A DNA stretch of 64,000 nt from Petrosia ficiformis (taxonomy: Eukaryota; Porifera; Demospongiae; Haplosclerida; Petrosiidae). The number at the start of each line of letters is the position of its first letter. Positions within the stretch are counted from its first letter, which is position 1. A program made the translations under genes and the position numbers. The notes beneath the pieces are model-generated. The model searched no databases, was not told the origin of the DNA, and was given only the letters and a program-made list of their open reading frames with translations. The stretch lies in NCBI GenBank assembly GCA_947044365.1, contig OX345636.1, positions 21,616,548-21,680,547 on the forward strand. Direction: 5' to 3'. This document shows positions 57,301-64,000 of the stretch, piece by piece.

Positions 57301-59927
57301 TTCTGATAACTGATTTTTAAAGACAAATATCGGCTGATACCGATAACTGATCCAATAGTTGGATGTATTATTATTAACTTTCATTGTTGTATTTATTTAG
57401 GCTTATTATTATAATCAGAAATACGAAAACAATACCGCACCAATTATTAATAATAGTCATTGCTACCACCAATAAGACTAGTTACTCTTGATAAAGAGGA
57501 AGACTTTTGCTCTTTCAGGGGCTAACCTGTTCCTCCTCTTGTCTGAATATACATCACCAGCTGAAGCCTCTCTGATGGGACAGAGGTTGGAGAAGCTGAT
57601 AGATATCGTATAGCTAACTTAGCAAGAGATGGGAATCTATTCTCATCCACCAACTAAATGCATTCCCGTTGGTAAAATGTTGAGATTAGGTATCATTTAT
57701 ATATCCCATACTCAGAGTCAGCTGCGATCACAACTCTCATTGAGAGTCAGTTCCTTAGGACTACTACTGCTTGGAGTACCTGTCACAATCGCTTGTTCAT
57801 CAGCTCATTTATCTTTGTATTCTTTATATTGATCAATTGATTGCTTCAAGTAAGATGTGTTCAACATCTTAGTGGTCATTCCACTACTAAAAATTTTCTG
57901 TTTACAAGTGCTACACTTTTGAGTCTTTGCACACAGCAAAGTAACTCCAAATAGGGGACGTCTTTCATGACAGAAAAACAGCTGATGCCATTGATTGGAG
58001 TAAGATTGCACATGGAGAATTTACTTATGCGCATGCATTAATGCACGTGTAGTAATAATAGGCTAGGAGTTTAAACCAATAGCAATACAGCTTTTAAACC
58101 CAAATATCAGCCTGATACAGATAGTCAATCCAATTATCAATGCAACACTAAGAACATATGCTGTCTTTGTATGTTTGTTGCCGTATCAAGGTACCTGCTA
58201 TTAGTACATTTTCTACTGCCTGTACATCAGACGGATTTTCAATGCAGCTAAATGTGTAGTGCCCAATATAGAGTGCATTTAACAATGCATTGCTGTATGT
58301 ATAATATATATATATTTTTTTCTATCAACGATATGAGATGTGAACCCCAAGATAGTAGTCCAAGGCTGAGGGCTGCTATATTGGGGTGAAAGTACCTACA
58401 GGTACAGTACATCAAAGAACACTATAGCTTTAACAATTGCCTGAGTCCTGCATAAACTGTTATGTAACCCACATTATAACTTATTCTATAGACATGAAAG
58501 GCACCTATAGCAATTAGTAATTGTTTGATCACTATACAGACACATATCTGATCTTATCTGTTCCAGTCTCTCTTCATTGTATTCCTATACACAATATCTC
58601 TTCTCAATTTGCAATTCAATTGCTCATGTTCAGCTGATGCAATTTATTATAAATTCATTATAGACAAACTCTATTGAGTGCATATTAAACCTATTGTAGT
58701 GCAAATTAAGCCCATTGTATGTAAAAGAAAATAGCATTTGGTATGGCTGTCAGGTAGTAAGTTCCTAAAAGACAAGAAGTGTACTCCCACAAATGAGGTT
58801 TATTTAATTGAAGTATTCTACAAATAGTAGTAATTAGAAATCCATGACTGTTTTTGTGTCTTGTATATATGCAGACCATTGCAAAACTCAAAATTGAATA
58901 TTAAAGAATATAATGATTAGATAAATTTTAACCTACAAATTGTTTGTATAAAAACACACTATGCTAACCTGTAGACGTAACATAGATACTTAATGAGACC
59001 TATACTAAATATAACATGCATTTCTAAAATGTCCTCATAATTATAAGTTTTCCACACAGCCCCAGAAGATTTCACAGCAGACCAGATACAGGTGACGTTC
59101 TCTGCCAATGAAAACATGGCTTGTGCAACATTCACTATCACAGATGATGTGATAGATGAAGAAGACGAATCATTTGAGATATCATTCACTGTTCCAGCTG
59201 GTATTATACCACCATCTACCAATCCAATGGTTACTATTATTGATGATGAGAGTAAGTTAATTGTGTTCAGTATCTTATTTGACACTAATATAATAATACA
59301 ACAAACTACTAACAGATAGCAGATAGCTCATAAAGACACTAGTACATTGTATAGCAGTTACTTCAATACTAAACTTGTTTACTTGTTCCTTCAAATTTCA
59401 CCATATTTTGTTTAATGAATTAGGTTCAAGTGTGTATTTCACTAAGCGAACTTACTCTGGTGAAGAAGGAGGGGTAGTTGAAGTGTGTCTTATGCTAAGC
59501 ACTCAGCTTGATATGGAAACCTCTGTTACATTGTCAATCAGTAATTCTGTTACAGGATATGATGATGCAGAAAGTGAGTTTCATTATTGCATGAATAATA
59601 GTCTTCCTATATAAATGATTGAAAATACATTTTTTTACTATCATTATATCACTTAGATGATGATTATTCTGGTGTGCTGACTGTCGTAACATTTGTACCT
59701 GCTAATCAGATGTCATGTTTTAATATCACATTCCCTGATGACACTGAATATGAATTTGATGAAGCAATAAAATTAACAATTGATACTACTGGTAGTGGTT
59801 TAAATCCTGGTACTATTACTGAAACTGATGTTATTATCACTGATGATAGTAAGATATAATTATATGAACATAATAATAATATTTATAATTATACAGTTGT
59901 ATGGCATATACATGAATGCATGCACAC

Positions 59928-59958
<31 letters not shown>

Positions 59959-62190
59959 TTCAGCCACAAACTATTACTACTGTTACTATTACATTCAGAA
60001 CCACAAATCAGAGGTGATAATACGACAATATTTGAAAACAGAAGTCCAGTTCGTGTGTGTGTTGATTTAAGGGGAGCTACACAGAGTACAAGCCAAGATT
60101 TAACAATCACATTTACTCCTAAATTGAAACCTTCAGCAGCAAATCAAGCAACACGTAAGAATATGAAATTGTATTTTACAATTTTATAAACATTGAGTTT
60201 AGCTCCTTTATTCCTCACACCATCTAATTACATCTCTCACTTCATAATACAGTAACTAATGAATAGCTGTTTGTTTAATTATGTTTAAGTGAAATTGCAT
60301 TTTTCAATTCAGCTGATGAAGATTTTAATAGTACAGTGATGACAGGGGTAATACAACCTGGACAAACAGTTTGTGTGGATATTATTATTGAAAATGACGG
60401 AGTAGAAGAAGGAGATGAAGAATTCTGTGTACAATTAAGTTCAGATAATAATGATATTGATTTTGGAAGTGAACCATGTCATATTTGTGTCACTATAATG
60501 GATCCAGAAGAAAGAGGTTTGTGAATCTATACTGTGTAGTCATGTAAGACGTACAACTGTATAATAATAATTATTATGGAAATTGATATAATGGTAGAGA
60601 ATTTCCTTGAGGAGATTAGTACCAGCAAATGGTTGAAAAGTATCCCAAACTTTGTTTTATATTGTTTAATTTGATAGTGTTTGTTAACTTGTGTATCTTT
60701 TGTGTGAAATCCAGCAATTTTTTTTGGCCATTCACTCATCAAGTTGAATAATAATTGTATATACAATATTTAAACATTTCTTGTACAGCTGTTTTATGTG
60801 CATAGTTGTAGATGTCTAGATGACTTATTTGAATTCATCACAGTGATCACACAGTTGTTAAAAATATTATAATTATTTAATTTTAAAACTATTATAGATG
60901 TGTATTATAACCTATAGCCACTATTAACTTTTCTCATGTAATCACTAGTTGCAATGATTGATGATTACTTCCAACATCCCTAATATAATTATTTGTCCTT
61001 ATCTTTAAGATGTTATGTATCATATCCTGTCTAATGCAGTTGTTCTTCACTTGGTTTTCAGATCCTATTTTGGTTGATGGTAAAAGCCATGATTATTATG
61101 ATGCATACAATATTGTATTACTGCTGCTTCGAGTACTTACCATCTTAACTAAACCTTTTAGTAGTAAACCTAATAGCCATTAAACTATATGGTCATACTA
61201 TAACTGTAACTAAAATTATTGGTCATACAAAAACAATACTAGGTCATTCACGTCCACTTTGACCTCAAAAAATCTTCATAGCTTTAGTTTGGAAGGACCA
61301 AAAATCTTTTGTCTTCACCATTTTCATATAATGATGGTTCCAATTTTGTTGTGCTCATCACATTTTAATCCATTGCTTTGTTATTAAATGTATTAACCTT
61401 ATAATATTAAACTATACTACATAATAATTATAGAGTCATAGGATTCTAATTTTGAATTTATTGTGAATGTGAACAGACTTTAGGTACTCACGTGTTGTGT
61501 TGTGTGTTATTCATGTGTAATATGAATTCAAGATGCATGACTCTGTTTCGAATGTTTTATTTTATTTATGAACTCTAAATTCTGTAGATGAGAGAGAATG
61601 TTTGGTGACTTCCCCTCTCAAAGTTTCACCTTATCATCTACCAGGTGCAACAAATCCAGTAATGTATGCATTCCATGGCATCTGTGAACACATGTTAGCT
61701 AGACCATGTGAAGGTAACAGTTTTGTCATTGTTGGAGACTTTTTAATGGAAGATTTAAGCACTGGTAGAGTGGGATTACAATATCAACCAGATGTTATTG
61801 TTATAATAGATGAAGATCTACAAGTAATAACAGAAAATGTTGTTTTTATCCCTCCAATAAGAATTGATGGAGATGATGAAATAACTGAATACACCAATGG
61901 TTTAACTGTCACACGTACCAGTTCTTTAGGGACATTGATTAGAGTCACTATTTCTGTTCCAGCATTAGAAATTAGAATTGAGCGAGATGATAACAGAATC
62001 GGTCTTTTCGTGAACCCTGAAATAACTGGTGAATTATGTGGATTGTGTGGTAATGCAAGTGGAATCCTAGTATCATCTGATGGAATGATAGTTAATGATT
62101 TGGCAGACCAGTACCAGATTGAGAAATTTGCTGATAGCTGGCAGAGGGAGCCACGTTACCAGATTCTACGAAATGATGGAAGGGACTGCA
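33305..62190 (+). CDS. Gene B: secreted IgGFc-binding/Calx-beta/VWA/VWD protein
   Basis: Signal peptide exon, one large IgGFc-binding exon, thirteen Calx-beta domains, one VWA and a VWD-like exon, in order: unique Calx-beta, NO, PQ, AB, CD, EF, NO, PQ, IJ, VWA, LM, NO, PQ, IJ, VWD. All introns are phase 1 and no internal stop is present in the exons. The final exon ends with a phase 1 donor at 62190, so the gene runs on past the window. Predicted extracellular: IgGFc-binding and VWD domains occur together in mucin-like FCGBP and zonadhesin-type proteins, Calx-beta binds Ca2+ and VWA binds ligands through a metal ion. A matrix or surface adhesion role is inferred. Gene A is the close paralogue for the AB to IJ/VWA/LM/NO/PQ part. 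Confidence 0.82.
33426..34499. other. Gene B intron 1
   Basis: AT-rich, no coding or repeat structure recognised apart from a stretch near 33860-34260 (TACTAGTAATAACAA, GGTACTCGA) with relatives at about 37780-37985. A polypyrimidine tract precedes the acceptor at 34498-34499. Confidence 0.6.
34500..35912 (+). CDS. Gene B IgGFc-binding domain exon
   Basis: 1413 nt, 471 codons, single exon. Begins VPRIYGHDGNQFCFAFLTN, and contains GFMAGHACGQIP and MIEQIPPSYTWGYNFI, then GGMQ near the donor. This motif chain (F-x-x-A-F..N, AGHxC..IP, E-x-I-PP..WG) is the IgGFc-binding N-terminal domain found in FCGBP-like and other invertebrate proteins. No stops; phase 1 at both ends. Confidence 0.9.
35913..36522. 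other. Gene B intron 2
   Basis: AT-rich. An inverted GTTTCTTG / CAAGAAAC pair is near 36245-36265. Nothing else seen. Confidence 0.6.
36523..37326 (+). CDS. Gene B unique Calx-beta domain (three exons)
   Basis: Exons 36523-36654 (132 nt), 37018-37047 (30 nt) and 37117-37326 (210 nt). The domain starts IIFSLFVETTRVGE and ends FLIIEDD. It differs from the other Calx-beta exons in sequence and has an extra intron creating a 10-codon micro-exon, so it is the oldest or least recently duplicated unit. A CA repeat follows the last donor. Confidence 0.78.
38048..38143. mobile_element. Hairpin MITE, family 2
   Basis: GTATGATGGTGACATC start, with a degenerate end near 38143. It is in inverse orientation relative to 11217-11311. 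Confidence 0.7.
38158..38298. mobile_element. Hairpin MITE, family 1
   Basis: GTATGCTAACAGGTCC start and its inverse near the end. The core stem is partly decayed (ATGTGACATAGCC versus GGCTATATCACAT). Confidence 0.75.
38314..38408. mobile_element. Hairpin MITE, family 2
   Basis: GTATGTGGTGACATCTCC to ATGTCACCATCATAC. Close to the 11217-11311 copy in the same orientation. Confidence 0.72.
38837..38971. mobile_element. Hairpin MITE, family 2 (longer copy)
   Basis: GTATGATGATGACATC to GATGTCACCATCATAC. It has an additional GGTCTATATTTTTAAATATA hairpin inside. Confidence 0.7.
38987..39304. mobile_element. Hairpin MITE, family 1, split by a nested insertion
   Basis: Outer ends are GTATGCTGATAGGTCC and the matching inverse at 39290-39304. 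The core stem GGATGTGATATAGC is interrupted at 39052 and resumes after 39216. Excluding the nested element and one duplication copy it is the size of its sisters. Confidence 0.82.
39045..39224. mobile_element. Nested 164-bp hAT-type MITE with 8-bp target duplication
   Basis: Element 39053-39216 starts CAGGGGTGTGGAAATAG and ends CTGTTTCCACACTCCTG, near-perfect terminal inverted repeats. Flanks are identical GATATAGC (39045-39052, 39217-39224), which is part of the host stem. The 8-bp duplication and CAGGG-type terminus suggest hAT. Confidence 0.9.
43182..44610 (+). CDS. Gene B Calx-beta 2 (NO pair)
   Basis: Exons 43182-43346 (165 nt) and 44419-44610 (192 nt). Starts PRLTPPINPDTG and ends NPMVTIIDDE. 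Relative to other NO pairs it has AEAKQVTFLANANMACETF in the second exon. Confidence 0.87.
44621..44674. repeat. Perfect 24-bp hairpin just after a splice donor
   Basis: Arms 44621-44644 and 44651-44674 are exact reverse complements around a 6-base AACTTA loop, starting 10 bases inside the intron. The orthologous intron in gene A (13878 onward) has only one arm. Duplicated at 50950-51003. Confidence 0.93.
44813..45240 (+). CDS. Gene B Calx-beta 3 (PQ pair)
   Basis: Exons 44813-44962 and 45046-45240. Starts SSVRFTEQTYSGEEGG and ends ADVIITDDD. Intact. Confidence 0.87.
45241..46113. other. Gene B intron joining PQ to AB
   Basis: Begins as a Q-I type intron and switches at about 45340 to sequence like that upstream of gene A exon A (from about 45600). 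It includes part of the dispersed 460-bp repeat. The switch marks an old module junction. Confidence 0.6.
46114..46525 (+). CDS. Gene B Calx-beta 4 (AB pair)
   Basis: Exons 46114-46254 and 46313-46525, sizes identical to gene A 4999-5410. Ends ATVTILDEAD. Confidence 0.88.
46613..47029 (+). CDS. Gene B Calx-beta 5 (CD pair)
   Basis: Exons 46613-46762 (150 nt) and 46826-47029 (204 nt). The last acidic run is one Asp shorter than in gene A (ISDD). Intact. Confidence 0.87.
47189..48606 (+). CDS. Gene B Calx-beta 6 (EF pair), intact
   Basis: Exons 47189-47344 (156 nt) and 48409-48606 (198 nt). The second reads through VSLGVTIGNATSDITILDDD, showing what gene A exon F lost. The intron hosts the piggyBac-type MITE at 47449-48038. 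Donors are GTAATA and GTCAGT, both off consensus. Confidence 0.84.
47445..48042. mobile_element. piggyBac-type MITE, copy 2, in gene B intron
   Basis: Element 47449-48038 (590 bp) is flanked by TTAA at 47445-47448 and 48039-48042. Ends are CCCTTAGA and TCTAAGGG, in inverse orientation to 31670-32251. The same intron in gene A holds one TTAA (6456-6459) with matching flanks, so the insertion postdates the A/B duplication. Confidence 0.93.
49511..50939 (+). CDS. Gene B Calx-beta 7 (NO pair, duplicate)
   Basis: Exons 49511-49675 and 50748-50939, apparently identical to 43182-44610 in exons and in the 1072-bp intron. Confidence 0.87.
51142..51569 (+). CDS. Gene B Calx-beta 8 (PQ pair, duplicate)
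   Basis: Exons 51142-51291 and 51375-51569. It differs from 44813-45240 only near the end, reading VTITDND instead of VIITDDD, which changes one terminal acidic residue of the Ca2+-binding motif. Confidence 0.86.
51715..52216 (+). CDS. Gene B Calx-beta 9 (IJ pair)
   Basis: Exons 51715-51870 (156 nt) and 52013-52216 (204 nt). Cysteines are conserved with gene A (EFCIQL, EPCNICVTI). Immediately upstream of the VWA exon. Confidence 0.87.
52620..53186 (+). CDS. Gene B VWA domain exon, intact
   Basis: 567 nt, 189 residues, one phase 1-1 exon bounded by CP...CP cysteines. MIDAS residues: DGSQT (Ser at the last position is Thr here), GGDTNTGPAI (Thr) and FTDG (Asp). VGLIQFS and ITAVGIGIT strands are clear. 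A metal-dependent ligand-binding domain is expected. Located between Calx-beta 9 and 10, as in gene A. Confidence 0.92.
53536..54046 (+). CDS. Gene B Calx-beta 10 (LM pair)
   Basis: Exons 53536-53682 (147 nt) and 53840-54046 (207 nt). Starts VQVSFTEADVRVNEDNGT and ends MSTVTILDDD. Confidence 0.88.
54446..59251 (+). CDS. Gene B Calx-beta 11 (NO pair)
   Basis: Exons 54446-54610 and 59060-59251 around a 4.45-kb intron. It is the closest relative of gene A 10699-13877, including intron parts. Ends NPMVTIIDDE. Confidence 0.85.
55754..56891. mobile_element. Dispersed GGGCCATCC element, interrupted by a foldback
   Basis: Begins GGGCCATCCCTATAATTGC and ends near CTTGTTTAA. The uninterrupted copy is 62463-62925; partial copies lie near 23538, 4537-4780 and 45600-45850. 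Gene A's intron is continuous at the matching point (about 12630), so it is an insertion. No protein-coding content; class unresolved. Confidence 0.72.
55955..56629. mobile_element. Foldback element with about 180-bp terminal inverted repeats
   Basis: Ends are GCCTGGAAACCACGCC and GGCGTGGTCTCCAGGC. Arms continue through CATTTTATTTTCATAACGTG. Flanks ACACGCGTTA and AAACGCGAGT suggest a target near ACGCG. The host repeat at 62610-62640 keeps an uninterrupted AACGCGCGATCAAGC. Confidence 0.82.
57470..58011 (-). mobile_element. hAT transposase remnant (BED finger plus C-terminal piece)
   Basis: Minus strand. 57805-58011 encodes QKCSTCKQKIFSSGMTTKML, a BED zinc finger with its CxxC present but later His residues replaced. 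About 57490-57600 encodes SAGDVYSDKRRNRLAPERA, the conserved end of the hAT C-terminal dimerisation region. The transposase core between them is missing, so this is an internal-deletion derivative. GCTGATACCGATAACTGATC-type motifs flank it. Confidence 0.7.
59424..59848 (+). CDS. Gene B Calx-beta 12 (PQ pair)
   Basis: Exons 59424-59573 (150 nt) and 59657-59848 (192 nt; one Asp codon fewer, ending VIITDD). Intact. Confidence 0.87.
59999..60516 (+). CDS. Gene B Calx-beta 13 (IJ pair)
   Basis: Exons 59999-60154 (156 nt) and 60313-60516 (204 nt). Ends ICVTIMDPEERG. Unlike the other IJ pairs it is not followed by a VWA exon. Confidence 0.86.
60517..61587. other. Gene B intron with deleted VWA module
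   Basis: Starts like a J-VWA intron and jumps at about 60744 to the VWA-L intron (compare 8440 and 9317 in gene A), so the VWA exon has been lost. Homology ends at about 60880. The rest is AT-rich with no gene seen. Confidence 0.7.
61588..62190 (+). CDS. Gene B von Willebrand factor D-like exon
   Basis: 603 nt, phase 1-1. Contains YAFHGICEHMLARPC, GNSFVIVGDF and ITGELCGLCGNASG, then FADSWQ. The CGLCGN motif and the C-x...W pattern are typical of VWD domains of mucin and zonadhesin-type proteins. The exon ends with Cys and a phase 1 donor GTATGT, implying further exons (for example C8/TIL) to the right of the window. Confidence 0.88.
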
Positions 62191-63543
62191 GTATGTCATT
62201 TTATGTATTAAACAAATTATCAGTGTTCTGCCCTCACTGGTCGGCACTGGTTGGGAATAACCACCTCTTATATAAATTAACCACCTCTCAGATAATACAT
62301 ATATAGGCTACTGAGACTGGATAAATAGCACTAAATACAATGTAGAATCCAACTACCACTTAAATATCCTGGGCAGAACACTGGATTATATATTGATGCT
62401 ATACTCTTTTGGTGGCCTTGTTTGCTACTTTTCATGTGGAATTGCTAATAATTATGGCCCGTAGGGCCATCCCTATGATTGCTTTCCCACGGGTTCGATG
62501 TATGTTTATATAATATATATATGTTTGTGTCACCTACGCGAGTATGCGTTGTATACGTAGTTAAGGAAGTTACATCATTCCCGGGGGGCTCGGTCAATTA
62601 ATGGGCGTGGCGCGTAAAAGAACGCGCGATCAAGCTCTACACATCAGCAGAAAGAAAGCTGTGTAGCTTACGTAGAAACTGGAACTAATAGCTAGCTATT
62701 CTGCCTGAAATATATTCCTAAAGTTCTACAAGGTCCTTTGAAAGGTCAGGAGAGTAGATAATCAAAACAATAACTATAATAAGCTGTTGTCTTTCATGCT
62801 TGATAAAGTCAGCCATGATTACTGAATGCTGGACACCACAAAGCAGTCATAGGGATACTTTTATCTTCACTTAAACTTGTAAAGCAATCATAGGGATGTT
62901 TTTTTTCTCTATATACACTTGTTTAATAATATGGTAACATACATGTAGCGAAATAACCCAATCTAAAAAGTATGTTAAGTCAAATACTTTGCATAACACT
63001 TATTATTATTCTTTTAGCTGTTTGTTCACTCGCATTCTCTTTTTATCATCCATCCATTGAGGCATGGCATGGCATGCATGTCTGTTTCAAATCTTTGCAA
63101 ATCAACTAAAGCAAATTACAAGAAGCCAATGGAAAGTTTCTTCGATCTTCCAGTAGTAAGCCTATATAATAGCCATTGAGCTATATAGGCATACTATTAC
63201 TGTAACTTAAATAATTATTATTGGTCATTATTGTCATACAAAAACAATACTACGTCATTTGCGTACCTCAAAAGATATTCATGTACAGACAAAGCTAGCT
63301 AGATTCCATGCCTAATTGAACAGCTATGATTACGTATACCCAATTAGTATATATAGCCTTGTCAATGCATCAGCAGTCTGTATATACACTGTATAGTACA
63401 GTTATGCACTCATCTAGCCTATATATCTATTGCATCTGCCCTCTATACCCATGCTCCTTGTAACCATCTAGGAGGTGCACGATCTGTGTACACAGTGAAT
63501 TGGTGACCCCAGAGCTATGTTCTGTAGTGCTTGATTGGCCAGA
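62191..63543. other. Repeat-rich sequence after the VWD exon
   Basis: Includes the dispersed element at 62463-62925 (complete copy, GGGCCATCC start) and, from about 63190, the repeat shared with 15030-15720. No exon recognised. Confidence 0.6.
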
Positions 63544-64000
63544 CTACTCCCGGGCCTTTAGTTGATAATTCACACCCAAACCCTCACCATTAGCACCAAT
63601 GTGGAGGACAAATTGCTTTGTAAAGCCTGGCGAGGATAAAACAGGCGGTGATGTAAGCAACTTCTTCATGTGTTCAAATGCAACACAACACTTGTCCATA
63701 GCATTAGACACAACAATAGATACAATGGACTTGCTATTTGTGAAAATCCAGGGACAAATCCATAGTAAACCGCAAGTCCCATAATCTCTCAAACAGTTTT
63801 CATAGCTGTCAGTAAAGGAAATAACTGTACAGTATCAAGTTTGTCAGTGTCTGGAACAACTCCTTTTTTTGACACGATCTGACCAAGATTACACACTTCT
63901 GAGCAACCCAGAGAATACTTATCTGGATGTATTTTATGACCATGTTTCGATCAACACAGAATCTCAGAGTGCATGTTGTATTACTTGATCGTCCAACATC
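63544..64000 (-). mobile_element. Ty3/gypsy RT/RNase H remnant
   Basis: Minus strand. The far right encodes an RT C-terminal stretch (EVCNLGQIVSKKGVVPDTDK, then GLAVYYGFVPGFSQIASP in a shifted frame), followed leftward by RNase H residues FTKQFVLHIGANGEGLG. Frameshifts and a stop show decay. The element continues past the window edge. Confidence 0.75.

Larger units (their letters stand above)
54611..59059. other. Gene B intron N-O with nested transposons
   Basis: Ancestral parts (54780-55750, 56893-57050, 58255-59059) align to gene A intron 11690-13685. Material in between is inserted: the dispersed 460-bp element with a foldback inside it (55754-56891) and a hAT remnant (about 57270-58150). 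TA microsatellites lie near 54675-54715 and 55790-55830. Confidence 0.75.

Overview
The window is AT-rich animal DNA. It has short GT-AG introns and secreted or membrane proteins built from Calx-beta, VWA, Ig, EGF, HRM, GAIN/GPS, IgGFc-binding and VWD modules, all among a dense crop of small DNA transposons. Domain content and intron style point to a non-bilaterian metazoan, most likely a demosponge. That is inference: no ribosomal or organellar marker is present.

Layout. 1-4340: tandem satellite, 214-bp unit, about 20 copies, with higher-order structure. 4999-14435 (+, gene A): exons for eight Calx-beta domains and one VWA domain; its 5' end lies outside the window, and three exons carry disabling changes. 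14436-16240: intron-like stretch with a Ty3/gypsy fragment. 16241-23122 (+): Ig, Ig, EGF, Ig, then HRM/GAIN/GPS/7TM, an adhesion GPCR. A LINE reverse-transcriptase ORF lies antisense in one of its introns (about 18046-20035). All upstream introns are phase 1, so gene A and the GPCR may be one transcript. An in-frame stop at 23120-23122 separates the 7TM from a conserved-looking cytoplasmic tail (to 23479).

23480-33300: transposon-rich. It holds a long inverted-repeat element containing a nested hAT-type MITE with its target duplication, a broken SWIM zinc-finger gene (-), an intact intronless gene with three UBR-type zinc-finger boxes (28411-29118, +) plus an inverted fragment of it, and a piggyBac-type MITE (31670-32251).

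33305-62190 (+, gene B): signal peptide, IgGFc-binding domain, thirteen Calx-beta domains, one intact VWA and a VWD domain; it probably continues past the window. Most of its Calx-beta and VWA exons and introns are close paralogues of gene A. A 2.9-kb block inside gene B is almost identically repeated 6329 bp downstream. Comparing the two genes' introns dates several insertions, because one gene often keeps the empty site. 62191-64000: dispersed repeats and a decayed Ty3/gypsy RT/RNase H segment.

The two genes look like one family of modular extracellular (adhesion or matrix) proteins. Nearly every ectodomain exon is symmetric phase 1-1, so duplication, loss or skipping of exon pairs keeps the reading frame. 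This fits the different module orders seen in A and B.
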